DNA from: Scleromatobacter sp039920745
Lineage (GTDB): Bacteria; Pseudomonadota; Gammaproteobacteria; Burkholderiales; Burkholderiaceae_C
Direction of reading: 5' to 3'
Assembly (NCBI GenBank): GCA_039920745.1
Contig: JBDSDD010000008.1
Span: 111,378-175,377, forward strand
Length of the DNA stretch: 64,000 bases
Shown here: piece by piece, positions 51,724 through 60,877 of the stretch
Numbering within the stretch: position 1 is the stretch's first letter
How the letters are laid out: each line of letters begins with the position of its first letter
Program-made: the position numbers and the translations under genes
Notes under the pieces: generated by a model
Seen by the model: only the letters and a program-made list of their open reading frames with translations
What the model was told of the DNA's origin: nothing
The model's database searches: none

Positions 51724-52086
51724 ATGTCTACCAACTACGGATCGAAGCGCATCGTCGTCGGCGCGCACTACGGCGTGCGCGACTGGCTGGTGCAGCGCGC
51801 CACCGCCGTCCTGATGGCGCTGTTCACCATCGTCATCGTCATCCAGTGCCTGCTGCCTGGCGAAATGAGCTACATGAAGTGGGGCGGCATCTTCGCCCCG
51901 CAATGGATGAAGGTGCTCACCTTCGTGATGATCGGCTCCATCTTGTGGCACGCCTGGGTCGGCGTGCGCGATGTGCTGATGGACTACGTCAAGCCGCTGG
52001 CCGCGCGCCTCGTGCTGCAGGTCGCCGCCATCGCCTGGCTGGTCGGCTGCGCCGGCTGGACCCTGCAAGTGCTGTGGAGAATTTAA
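51724..52086 (+). CDS. sdhD: succinate dehydrogenase membrane anchor subunit
   Basis: The 120-residue protein has three hydrophobic helices and the conserved SDH D features DWLVQRATAVLMALF and LWHAWVGVRDVLMDYVK, where His is a haem or quinone-site residue. It forms the membrane part with SdhC. sdhA starts 4 bases after its stop codon. Confidence 0.92.
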   Translation: MSTNYGSKRIVVGAHYGVRDWLVQRATAVLMALFTIVIVIQCLLPGEMSYMKWGGIFAPQWMKVLTFVMIGSILWHAWVGVRDVLMDYVKPLAARLVLQVAAIAWLVGCAGWTLQVLWRI

Positions 52087-52090
52087 GAAA

Positions 52091-53908
52091 ATGACCCAAA
52101 CCCAGTCCGCAAATTCGTCAATTACCAAGCGCAAGTTCGACGTCGTGATCATCGGCGCCGGCGGCTCGGGCATGCGCGCGTCGCTGCAACTGTCGCTCGC
52201 CGGGCTCAACGTCGCCGTCCTCACCAAGGTGTTCCCCACCCGCTCGCACACTGTCGCGGCCCAGGGCGGCATCGGCGCCTCCCTCGGCAACATGAGCGAG
52301 GACAACTGGCACTACCACTTCTACGACACCGTCAAGGGCTCCGACTGGCTCGGCGACCAGGACGCGATCGAGTTCATGTGCCGCGAGGCGCCCAAGGTCG
52401 TCTACGAGCTCGAGCACTTCGGCATGCCCTTCGACCGCAACCCGGACGGCACGATCTACCAGCGCCCGTTCGGCGGCCATACCGCCAACTACGGCGAGAA
52501 GGCCGTGCAGCGCGCCTGCGCCGCCGCCGACCGCACCGGCCACGCGATGCTGCACACGCTGTACCAGCAGAACGTCAAGTCGCACACGCAGTTCTTCGTG
52601 GAATGGATGGCTCAGGACCTGATCCGCGACGCCGAGGGCGACGTCGTGGGCGTCACCGCCATCGAGATGGAGACAGGCGACCTGCACATCCTCGAGGCCA
52701 AGGTGGTGCTGCTGGCCACCGGGGGGGCGGGCCGCATCTACCAGGCTTCGACCAACGCGTTCATCAACACGGGCGACGGCCTGGGCATGGCGGCACGCGC
52801 CGGCATTCCGCTCGAGGACATGGAGTTCTGGCAGTTCCACCCGACCGGCGTGGCCGGCGCTGGCGTGCTGCTGACCGAAGGCTGCCGCGGGGAAGGCGCG
52901 ATCCTGCGCAACGCCGACGGCGAGCGCTTCATGGAACGCTACGCGCCGCACTACAAGGATCTCGCGCCGCGCGATTTCGTCTCGCGCTGCATGGACCAGG
53001 AGATCAAGGAAGGCCGGGGCTGCGGTCCGAACAAGGACTACATCCACCTAGACATGACCCACCTGGGCGTCGAGACGATCGCCAAGCGCCTGCCCTCGGT
53101 GCTGGAGATCGGCCACAACTTCGCCAACGTCGACATCACCAAGGAACCTATCCCCGTGGTGCCGACGATCCACTACCAGATGGGCGGTATCCCCACCAAC
53201 ATCAACGGCCAGGTCGTCGCGCCCAAGGACGGCGATCCGAACGCGGTCATCAACGGCCTGTACGCGGTGGGCGAATGCTCGTGCGTCAGCGTGCACGGCG
53301 CCAACCGCCTGGGCACCAACTCGCTGCTGGACCTGCTCGTGTTCGGCCGCGCCGCCGGCAACCACATCGTGGCGGCCGGCCTCAAGGCCAAGGCCAACAA
53401 GCCGCTGCCGGCCGACGCGGCCGACCGCACGCTGGCGCGCCTGGCCCGTCTCGAGTCCAACGTCGGCGGCGAGTATGCGCAGACGGTGGCCAACGACATC
53501 CGCACGTCGATGCAGAAGTACGCTGGCGTGTTCCGCACGCAGGCGCTGCTGGACGCAGGGGTCGCGTCCATCGCAGCACTGCGCGAACGCGTGGGCAACA
53601 TCACGCTGGGCGACAAGTCGAAGGTGTTCAACACCGCGCGCATCGAAGCACTGGAAGTGGAAAACCTGATCGAGGCGGCCGAGGCGACGATCGTCTCGGC
53701 GGCAGCCCGCAAGGAGTGCCGCGGCGCGCACCTGGTGGTCGACTACGAAGAGCCGGCCGATTCGCCCAAGAATCCGCTCGGCCGCAACGACGTCGACTGG
53801 CTCAAGCACACGCTCTGGTTCAGCGAAGGCAACCGCCTCGACTACAAGCCGGTCAAGCTCAAGCCGTTGACGACCGAATCGATTCCCCTTGCCGTGCGTT
53901 CGTTCTGA
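52091..53908 (+). CDS. sdhA: succinate dehydrogenase flavoprotein subunit
   Basis: The 605-residue protein has the FAD-binding start VVIIGAGGSGMRASLQL, the covalent FAD site TRSHTVAAQGG (His near residue 53), the HPTGV motif, RDFVSRCMDQEI, and NRLGTNSLLDLLVFGR. It oxidises succinate to fumarate. Length is normal. It is followed after 21 bases by sdhB. Confidence 0.97.
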   Translation: MTQTQSANSSITKRKFDVVIIGAGGSGMRASLQLSLAGLNVAVLTKVFPTRSHTVAAQGGIGASLGNMSEDNWHYHFYDTVKGSDWLGDQDAIEFMCREAPKVVYELEHFGMPFDRNPDGTIYQRPFGGHTANYGEKAVQRACAAADRTGHAMLHTLYQQNVKSHTQFFVEWMAQDLIRDAEGDVVGVTAIEMETGDLHILEAKVVLLATGGAGRIYQASTNAFINTGDGLGMAARAGIPLEDMEFWQFHPTGVAGAGVLLTEGCRGEGAILRNADGERFMERYAPHYKDLAPRDFVSRCMDQEIKEGRGCGPNKDYIHLDMTHLGVETIAKRLPSVLEIGHNFANVDITKEPIPVVPTIHYQMGGIPTNINGQVVAPKDGDPNAVINGLYAVGECSCVSVHGANRLGTNSLLDLLVFGRAAGNHIVAAGLKAKANKPLPADAADRTLARLARLESNVGGEYAQTVANDIRTSMQKYAGVFRTQALLDAGVASIAALRERVGNITLGDKSKVFNTARIEALEVENLIEAAEATIVSAAARKECRGAHLVVDYEEPADSPKNPLGRNDVDWLKHTLWFSEGNRLDYKPVKLKPLTTESIPLAVRSF

Positions 53909-53929
53909 CGCGATAAGGATAAAAAAGCC

Positions 53930-54631
53930 ATGAAGCGCACTTTCCAGATCTACCGCTACGACCCGGACAAGGACGACAAGCCTTACATGCAGACCCTCGA
54001 GATCGAACTCGACGGCTCGGAACGCATGCTGCTGGACGCCTTGATCAAGCTCAAGTCCGTCGACCCGACGATCTCGTACCGCCGTTCGTGCCGAGAAGGC
54101 GTGTGCGGCTCGGATGCGATGAACATCAACGGCAAGAACGGCCTGGCCTGCCTCACCAACATGCTGTCGCTGCCGCAGACGATCATCCTCAAGCCGCTGC
54201 CCGGCCTGCCGGTCATCCGCGACCTGATCGTCGACATGACGCAGTTCTTCCAGCAGTACAACTCGATCAAGCCGTACCTGGTCAACGACACGCCGCCGCC
54301 GGAAAAGGAGCGCCTGCAGTCGCCCGAGGAGCGCGACGAGCTCAACGGCCTGTACGAGTGCATCCTGTGCGCGAGTTGCTCCACGGCATGCCCCAGCTTC
54401 TGGTGGAACCCGGACAAGTTCGTCGGCCCCGCCGGCCTGCTGCAGGCCTACCGCTTCATCGCCGACAGCCGCGACGAAGCCACCGGTGCGCGCCTGGACA
54501 ACCTCGAGGATCCGTACCGCCTGTTCCGCTGCCACACGATCATGAACTGCGTCGACGTCTGCCCCAAGGGACTGAATCCGACGAAGGCGATCGGCAAGAT
54601 CAAGGAAATGCTGGTTCGCAGGTCTGTCTGA
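53930..54631 (+). CDS. sdhB: succinate dehydrogenase iron-sulphur subunit
   Basis: The 233-residue protein has the three Fe-S cluster motifs: SCREGVCGSDAMNING with the [2Fe-2S] cysteines (about residues 51-66), CILCASCSTACP (about 144-155) and CVDVCPKGLNP (about 205-215). It passes electrons from SdhA to quinone. Confidence 0.97.
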   Translation: MKRTFQIYRYDPDKDDKPYMQTLEIELDGSERMLLDALIKLKSVDPTISYRRSCREGVCGSDAMNINGKNGLACLTNMLSLPQTIILKPLPGLPVIRDLIVDMTQFFQQYNSIKPYLVNDTPPPEKERLQSPEERDELNGLYECILCASCSTACPSFWWNPDKFVGPAGLLQAYRFIADSRDEATGARLDNLEDPYRLFRCHTIMNCVDVCPKGLNPTKAIGKIKEMLVRRSV

Positions 54632-54681
54632 CGCTCGTTCAGGCACGCCTCTCTAACCCAACGCCGTCACGCTTGCGCACA

Positions 54682-54978
54682 ATGGACCCCGCCATCGACC
54701 CGACCGAGCTCAACCGCCTCAAATGGCGGTGCAAGCGCGGCCTGCTCGAGAACGACCTGTTCATCGAGCGGTTCTTCCAGGCGCAGGGCGACGCGCTGAC
54801 GCTGCGCCACGTGACCGGGCTGCAGCCGCTGATGGAGCTGCCCGACAACGACCTGCTCGACCTGCTGCTGGCCCGCCGTGAGCCCGACGGCGAGCTCGAC
54901 ATCCCCGAAGTCAACGAAGTGTTGGCGCTGATGCGCCGACCTGCTGCCATAGTCCTCAAGAAAGGGAATTCCCAATGA
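54682..54978 (+). CDS. sdhE: SdhE-type FAD assembly factor
   Basis: The 98-residue protein has the SdhE motif KRGLLENDLFI with Arg-Gly-x-x-Glu (about residues 18-28) and matches the family length. SdhE promotes covalent flavinylation of SdhA. Its stop codon overlaps the gltA start (ATGA), so it is co-expressed with the TCA genes. Confidence 0.93.
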   Translation: MDPAIDPTELNRLKWRCKRGLLENDLFIERFFQAQGDALTLRHVTGLQPLMELPDNDLLDLLLARREPDGELDIPEVNEVLALMRRPAAIVLKKGNSQ

Positions 54979-56285
54979 CCCCGTCCGACGTCAAAGCGAC
55001 TCTGTCGTTCTCCGATGGCAGCCCCAGCATGGAGCTGCCGATCTACAAGGGCACCGTTGGCCCCGAAGTGATCGACATCCGCAAGCTGTACGGCCAGACC
55101 GGCAAGTTCACGTACGACCCGGGCTTCCTGTCCACGGCGTCGTGCAACTCGTCGATCACCTACATCGACGGCGACAAGGGCGAGCTGCTGTACCGCGGCT
55201 ACCCGATCGAGCAGCTTGCGGTGAACTGCGACTTTCTCGAGACCTGCCATCTGCTGCTGTACGGAGAGCTGCCGAACTCGCAAGAGAAGGCCTCGTTCAC
55301 CGACCGCGTGACGCACCACACGATGGTCAACGAGCAGATGCATTTCTTCCTGCGCGGTTTCCGTCGAGACGCGCACCCGATGGCGGTCATGACCGGCCTG
55401 GTCGGCGCGCTGTCGGCCTTCTATCACGACTCCACCGACATCAATAACCCCGAGCACCGCGAGATCGCCGCGATCCGCCTGATCGCCAAGATGCCGACGC
55501 TCGTGGCGATGGCCTACAAGTACTCGGTCGGCCAGCCGTTCATCTACCCGAAGAACGACCTGAGCTACGCCGGCAACTTCATGCGCATGATGTTCGCCAC
55601 GCCGTGCGAGGAATTCCACGTCAGCCCGGTGATCGAGCGCGCGCTGGACCGCATCTTCATCCTGCACGCCGACCACGAACAGAACGCGTCGACGTCGACG
55701 GTGCGCCTTTGCGGCTCGTCCGGCACGAACCCGTTCGCGGCCATCGCCGCCGGCGTCGCCTGCCTGTGGGGCCCGGCCCACGGTGGCGCCAACGAAGCCG
55801 CACTGAACATGCTGGAAGACATCCAGAAGATGGGCGGCGTCGAAAAGATCGGCGAGTTCATCTCGCAGGTCAAGGACAAGAGCTCCAGCGTCAAGCTGAT
55901 GGGCTTCGGCCACCGCGTCTACAAGAACTACGACCCGCGCGCCAAGCTGATGCGCGAAACCTGCCACGAAGTCCTCAACGAACTGGGCCTGCACAACGAC
56001 CCGCTGTTCAAGCTGGCGATGGCCCTCGAGAAGATCGCGCTGGAAGACGACTACTTCGTCGCCCGCAAGCTCTACCCGAACGTCGACTTCTACTCGGGCA
56101 TCGTGCAGCGCGCCATCGGCATCCCGACGAGCCTGTTCACGGCCAACTTCGCGCTGGCCCGCACGGTGGGCTGGATCGCCCAGTTGAACGAGATGATCTC
56201 CGATCCGGAATACAAGATCGGCCGTCCGCGCCAGCTGTTCTCGGGCGCCGCACCGCGCACCGTCAAGCCGATCGGCGAACGCTGA
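54975..56285 (+). CDS. gltA: citrate synthase
   Basis: The 436-residue protein is a type II citrate synthase: HADHEQNASTSTVR (about residues 230-243), WGPAHGGANEAALNML (about 263-278), GFGHRVYKNYDPRA (about 310-323), and IGRPRQLFSGA at the C-terminus. Condenses oxaloacetate with acetyl-CoA. Convergent with the chitinase-like gene with a strong terminator between. Confidence 0.97.
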   Translation: MTPSDVKATLSFSDGSPSMELPIYKGTVGPEVIDIRKLYGQTGKFTYDPGFLSTASCNSSITYIDGDKGELLYRGYPIEQLAVNCDFLETCHLLLYGELPNSQEKASFTDRVTHHTMVNEQMHFFLRGFRRDAHPMAVMTGLVGALSAFYHDSTDINNPEHREIAAIRLIAKMPTLVAMAYKYSVGQPFIYPKNDLSYAGNFMRMMFATPCEEFHVSPVIERALDRIFILHADHEQNASTSTVRLCGSSGTNPFAAIAAGVACLWGPAHGGANEAALNMLEDIQKMGGVEKIGEFISQVKDKSSSVKLMGFGHRVYKNYDPRAKLMRETCHEVLNELGLHNDPLFKLAMALEKIALEDDYFVARKLYPNVDFYSGIVQRAIGIPTSLFTANFALARTVGWIAQLNEMISDPEYKIGRPRQLFSGAAPRTVKPIGER

Positions 56286-56325
56286 TCCCGCGCGCGTCAC
56301 GCCCCCGCGCGTGACGCGGAAAGGC

Positions 56326-56354
56326 AGAAAGGCCGCTCGACGAGCGGCCTTTCT
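56326..56354. terminator. bidirectional terminator after gltA
   Basis: AGAAAGGCCGCTCG and CGAGCGGCCTTTCT form a long near-perfect stem (14 pairs) around a single A, followed by TCATGG; the left side carries AAAG for the minus strand. It lies between convergent genes. Confidence 0.75.
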
Positions 56355-56392
56355 TCATGGCGAAGCCCCGCTTGCGCCGGCCCGCCAGGCGT

Positions 56393-57724
56393 TCACTGCT
56401 TGATCAGGTTGCCCACCCCGTGCGCGAACGGCAAGCCCTGCGCCAGGTCGGTGCTGATTTCCCAATCGAAGCCGCCGTGGATAGCCGGGTTGGCAGCGCG
56501 CACCTGGTTCCAGATCGCGATGGCGTCTGCAGGCGTCATGTAGTTGGCCGCGCCGGGATTGATGCCGAAGCCCACCACCACGTGCGCCGCGCCCAGCAGG
56601 TTCATCCATTCCGTGACATTGCCGACCACGTAGGAGGGCATGGCCAGGCCAGGGCCGTCGTAGTACTGGGGTGCTGCATAGTCCATCGCGCCGGCGCTGA
56701 CCATGGCCTGGCAGAACACCTTGTCGACCGAGTTCCAGGGCGCGGGCGGCGCGCTGACGAGAAAGCCCGGGAAGCGCTGCTTGAGCTGCAGGCTGATCCA
56801 GATCATCTCGCTGGTGTCGGGGGCCTGGCTGCCTTCGAAGGTGTTCCAGTCCATCCCGTCGAAGCCACCGAGCTGGTTGTAGATCGCCACGATGCTGTCG
56901 ACGAAATGCTGTGACTTGTCGCGGTTCGGGAAGCTCATGCCGTTGCCGGCACCGCCCACGGACAACACGATCTTGCGACCCTGCGTCTTGCGCGCGTACT
57001 GGATGTCGGCCACGAGGTTGGTGGCGGCGCCCAGGCCGTTGCCGGGCGGCGCGAACGTCACGGCGCCGGTGGTGCCCGGCGCGCCGCCCACGGGCGTGGC
57101 GGCGAACAGGTAGACCAGGTTGTAGTTGGCGTCGAGGTCGCGGATGCGCGGCGGCGACGGCGTCCAGTTGGGGTAATAGACGCCGACGACCTTGCCATTG
57201 CCGGTGCTCGTGGCGCCGCCGCAGGTCGTCGGCGACCAGTACCAGGTGCTGATGGTCGGGTTCGTGAAATCGGTGCCGCCGGCGGTGATGTTGACCACCT
57301 TGTAGTAGCGCCCATCCGGCAGGTAGCGCACGACGGCGCCGAGCGCGTAGCCTGCCGCCGCGCTCCAGTCCGTGGCGACGCACGCCTGCGATACGCGCAG
57401 CGACGACACCACGTCGTTGAAGGTCGAGGCGACCAGGTTGGCCGCGTCGCCGGTCAGTGCCAGCGCGCGGCCGCCGTAGTTGATGTCGTCGAACAGCGTC
57501 GCCTTGTAGCCGGCGCGCAGGCGTACCGACGAGGCGCGGTCGTTCCAGGCGGAGCCGATCCAGGCGGTGTCGGCGTCCACGCAGGTGTGTGCGCCGCCAT
57601 AGTTGATGTCGGCGTAGACGCACGCGGCGCCGGTGTCGGCGGCCCAGGCGCCGGCCGTCAGCAGCGCGAATGCGGCGCTGCAGGCCTTGGCACGCCAAGC
57701 GGCATGCAGGGAAGTGGAGGTCAT
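56393..57724 (-). CDS. secreted crystallin-domain / GH18 chitinase-like protein
   Basis: The 443-residue protein has a signal peptide (about residues 1-28), two beta/gamma-crystallin-type motifs (YADINYGG and FDDINYGG with Cys and WNDRASSVRL, about 35-110), a short carbohydrate-binding-like region with WSAAAGYALGAVVRYLPDG (about 118-165) and a GH18 barrel (about 176-440: KVVGVYYPNW, IVLSVGGAGNG, DGMDWNTFEG, YAAPQYYDGP). The catalytic motif reads DGMDWNTFE, with Asn for the middle Asp and the Glu shifted by one compared with the common DGxDxDxE; some GH18 subfamilies have a similar form, so activity on chitin is likely but needs testing. Confidence 0.85.
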   Translation of the reverse strand: MTSTSLHAAWRAKACSAAFALLTAGAWAADTGAACVYADINYGGAHTCVDADTAWIGSAWNDRASSVRLRAGYKATLFDDINYGGRALALTGDAANLVASTFNDVVSSLRVSQACVATDWSAAAGYALGAVVRYLPDGRYYKVVNITAGGTDFTNPTISTWYWSPTTCGGATSTGNGKVVGVYYPNWTPSPPRIRDLDANYNLVYLFAATPVGGAPGTTGAVTFAPPGNGLGAATNLVADIQYARKTQGRKIVLSVGGAGNGMSFPNRDKSQHFVDSIVAIYNQLGGFDGMDWNTFEGSQAPDTSEMIWISLQLKQRFPGFLVSAPPAPWNSVDKVFCQAMVSAGAMDYAAPQYYDGPGLAMPSYVVGNVTEWMNLLGAAHVVVGFGINPGAANYMTPADAIAIWNQVRAANPAIHGGFDWEISTDLAQGLPFAHGVGNLIKQ

Positions 57725-57911
57725 GATCGGCTTCGCTGGAAGTAGGCAACCATTGGAGTGGCTAAGCGTTGGCGCGTCTCGTTACGAGGTGCGCGGAACT
57801 GCAAGACGACGTTGGAAGACAGGGCAAATGACGACCGGAATTCGCGGCGCATGGCGCAGCGCCGTCGCGCACCGGATGTTTATCCGCTGGCGATCCGTCG
57901 ACATACCCTAA

Positions 57912-58188
57912 CCGGGTATTATTCGGCCGCGTGCGAACGGCGCCTTTCTGGTCGCTGGGCCCAACGGGCCTCGCGACGATGCACAATTCTCGTTCATGGT
58001 GTTCCAGCTGCCCAGCGCGCTGGACTTCTCGAAGCACTTCGTCGGCCAGTCGCAGGCCGACGGCTCGACCTGGGGCACCTCGACCGGCGCGGTCCCGGAA
58101 GCCCAGAACGTCGCCATGCTGCTCGCAGGCCTCGGGCTGGTCGGCGTCGCTGCAAGACGCAAGCAGGAGCAAGCGTGCCTGGACGAAC
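57912..58188 (+). pseudogene. decayed PEP-CTERM protein gene
   Basis: An open frame without a start near its beginning reads RANGAFLVAGPNG..., DDAQFSFMVFQLPSALDFSKHF and then a C-terminal PEP-CTERM-like tail (TGAVPEAQNVAMLLAGLGLVGVAARRK). The signal peptide is missing, the upstream stop is at 57909-57911, the signature has Ala for the second Pro (VPEAQ) and no stop follows the tail; the frame runs on through the terminator. It is a 5'-truncated, decaying exosortase substrate gene. Confidence 0.75.
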
Positions 58189-58215
58189 AAAGGCCTCGCA
58201 TCGCGAGGCCTTTTT
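58189..58215 (+). terminator. rho-independent terminator of the decayed PEP-CTERM gene
   Basis: AAAGGCCTCGC and GCGAGGCCTTT, 11-base arms with a 3-base loop, then TT. It lies directly after the PEP-CTERM tail and still looks intact. Confidence 0.75.
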
Positions 58216-58296
58216 ACTGGAGCCCATGCGCCAACGTCCGGTCACCTGGCGCGGCGGCCGGAGGCGAGAGCGGCCCGGGGCTGGCGTGAGGCGCGC

Positions 58297-60783
58297 TCAG
58301 TGCACGCGCCGACCGTCCATCGACGTCAGCTCGCCCGGCTCTGTGTCGCCCAGTGGCGCGAAGATCGAGTCCGGCACCGAGTCCGACTTCGGCGCCCGCT
58401 GCATCGCCCAGCTCTCGAGCATCTCGACCACCTGGTCGATCGGCATCGGACGCGCGATCAGGAAGCCCTGCACGCCCGAGCAGCCGGCCCGGCGCAGCAA
58501 CTCGTACTGCGCGGGCTCCTCGACGCCTTCGGCGACGGTGCTCATGCCCAGCGCCGCGGCCAGCTCGACGATGCTGCGCACGATGGCACGCGCGTCGTGC
58601 TGCGTGACGAGCTCGCGCACGAACGCGCGGTCGATCTTGAGCGTGTCGAACGGGAACTGGCGCAGGTAGGCGAGCGACGAGTAGCCGGTGCCGAAGTCGT
58701 CGAGCGCGACACGGATGCCCATCTGGCGCAGGATCTCCAGGTTCTTCAGCGCCTTTGGCGACGCGTCGATGAACAGCGACTCGGTGATCTCGATCTCGAG
58801 GCGCTGCGGCGGCAGGCTGCTGGCGGCGAGCGCCCTGCGCACCACCTGCACGAAGTCATCGCGCACCACCTGGATCGCCGAGACGTTGACCGCCACCATC
58901 AACCCCGGCAGCTTCTGTGCGCCGACCCGGCAGGCCTCGTTGAGCACCCACTCGCCGAGCTCGACGATCAGGCCCGTCTCCTCGGCCATCGGGATGAAGT
59001 TCATCGGCGGGATCAGGCCGAGCTCGCTGTGCTGCCAGCGCAGCAGCGCCTCGCAGCCGCTGACATGCCAGGTGGCCGTGTCCACCTGCGGTTGCCAGTG
59101 CAGGCGCAGTTCGTTCTTGGCAACGGCCACGCGCAGGTCGCGCTCCATCGTCATGCGCAGGCGCAGGCGTTCGCCCATGTCGGTGCGAAACAACTCGGCG
59201 CGCGCGCGTCCGCCGGCCTTGGCGGTGCTCAGCGCGAGGTCGGCGTTGGCCAGCAGCTCGTCGACGGTCGTGCCGTGCGCGGGGATCGTCACGACGCCAA
59301 CGCTGGCGCTGCTGTTGATCAGCCCCGAGTTGCTCGAGAAGGCGCGGTTGAGTTCGTCGACGATGCGCTGGCCGAAGCGCAGTGCGTCGTCCTCGCTGCC
59401 GATGTCGTCCAGCAGCACAGCGAACTCGTCGCCGCCGGCACGCGCCACCACGTCGCACGCGCGCACCAGCTTGCGCAGTCGGCGCGCGGTCTCGCGCAGC
59501 ACGCTGTCGCCGGCCGCGTGGCCGAACATGTCGTTGACGCGCTTGAAGTGATCCATGTTCATGCACAGCAGCGCCGACGGCTTCGTCGCGGCCGTGGCGA
59601 TCTTGAGCTGCAGCTTGTCGCGCAGCTGCGTGCGATTGGCCAGGCCGGTGAGCGAGTCCACCAGCGCCAGTTGCTGCATGCGCGACTGGGCGTCGTGCTC
59701 CATCGTGATGTCGGTGATGACGCCGCGCCAGCCCTGGTCGACGCCGGCCTCGTCCACCAGCGGACGCGCGGTGATCGACCAGCGCCGCTGCGACCCGCCG
59801 ACCCGCACCGGAATGCCGCGCTGGCGAAACGCCTGCCCCGTGCCGAAGGCCTGGTGCAGTTGCGCCATCGCCTGGCTGGACTCGGGATCGTGGGCCTGCT
59901 GCTCGAACCAGCCTGGCAGCGAGTGCCGGGCAGCGTCGACGTTCAGGCGCATCAGCGCGGTCAGCTTGGGCGTGATTCGCACGAGGCGGCCGGACGCGTC
60001 CGTCTCCCACATGACGTCCGCCGATTGGGATTCGAAGTCCTTGAGCAGCAGTGCGACCAGTTGGCCCTGGCGCTCGGCCTCACGCTCCGCGCGCAGCGCG
60101 CCGGCCGAGCGGCGGGCGCCCAGGATGATGGCCGCGACGGTCACCACGGTGTAGCAGGCCATCAGGCCGGACAGCAGCGCGGCCATCGGGTCGGGAATCT
60201 GCGCGACGGCCGCACTCGTCGAGACGCCGATGATCACGGTGAACACGATGGCGGCCGGTGCGAGCGGCGTCAGCACGAATCCGCCCCCAGCCACCAGGCC
60301 CAGCATCACGCCGGCGATCAGGATCTGGGCAGGCGGCGAGCCGTGGGCGAAGATGGCCCACGGCAGCGCGGCCCACAGCGCGGACAACACACCCGCATGC
60401 AGCGCGCTCTTGCGAACGACAGTCGGGCTGACACGCGTCGGCAGCTTGTGGCGATGACGCAGCCAGCCCGCGAGCCCCAGCACGCACAGCGCACAGATCA
60501 GGCCGCACCAGGTCCAGCGCAGCCACGGCGCGACCTGCGCGGGCAGCGTGCGCGCCAGCAGCACCGCGCTGACGATGTTGGCAGCCATCAGCCACGGCGA
60601 CACGAAGGTCACCCATTGCACCAGGCGGGCTCGGATCTCGGCCGACTCGGTGTCACGCCCAAGGTAGACCTGGACCAGGCGGCGCCACGTGGCCCACTCG
60701 GCCGAAGGCAGAGGACTGGGCGTCGGGGGCGTCACGCTGGAGGGGAGGTTCGGCACGGAGGGTCTCGGCAAGGCCACCCGCAA
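58297..60783 (-). CDS. membrane-bound PAS-GGDEF-EAL protein
   Basis: The 828-residue protein has about six N-terminal transmembrane helices (about residues 55-215), a PAS-like sensor region (about 250-375, GWRGVITDITMEHDAQSR at its end), a GGDEF domain (motif GGDEF at 450-454) and an EAL domain (EAL at 578-580, DDFGTGYSSLAYL and IDRAFV present). Both catalytic motifs appear intact, so it may make and/or hydrolyse cyclic di-GMP in response to a membrane signal. It is the second such enzyme in the window and stands alone. Confidence 0.9.
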   Translation of the reverse strand: MRVALPRPSVPNLPSSVTPPTPSPLPSAEWATWRRLVQVYLGRDTESAEIRARLVQWVTFVSPWLMAANIVSAVLLARTLPAQVAPWLRWTWCGLICALCVLGLAGWLRHRHKLPTRVSPTVVRKSALHAGVLSALWAALPWAIFAHGSPPAQILIAGVMLGLVAGGGFVLTPLAPAAIVFTVIIGVSTSAAVAQIPDPMAALLSGLMACYTVVTVAAIILGARRSAGALRAEREAERQGQLVALLLKDFESQSADVMWETDASGRLVRITPKLTALMRLNVDAARHSLPGWFEQQAHDPESSQAMAQLHQAFGTGQAFRQRGIPVRVGGSQRRWSITARPLVDEAGVDQGWRGVITDITMEHDAQSRMQQLALVDSLTGLANRTQLRDKLQLKIATAATKPSALLCMNMDHFKRVNDMFGHAAGDSVLRETARRLRKLVRACDVVARAGGDEFAVLLDDIGSEDDALRFGQRIVDELNRAFSSNSGLINSSASVGVVTIPAHGTTVDELLANADLALSTAKAGGRARAELFRTDMGERLRLRMTMERDLRVAVAKNELRLHWQPQVDTATWHVSGCEALLRWQHSELGLIPPMNFIPMAEETGLIVELGEWVLNEACRVGAQKLPGLMVAVNVSAIQVVRDDFVQVVRRALAASSLPPQRLEIEITESLFIDASPKALKNLEILRQMGIRVALDDFGTGYSSLAYLRQFPFDTLKIDRAFVRELVTQHDARAIVRSIVELAAALGMSTVAEGVEEPAQYELLRRAGCSGVQGFLIARPMPIDQVVEMLESWAMQRAPKSDSVPDSIFAPLGDTEPGELTSMDGRRVH

Positions 60784-60877
60784 AGCGGGGGGAATCCTTG
60801 CAGGTATCGGCCCGCGTGCGCCGAACTTGACCGCCAGCAGCGCGAGTTTTCCGGGAGATCTCCCCGCTACTCGACAG

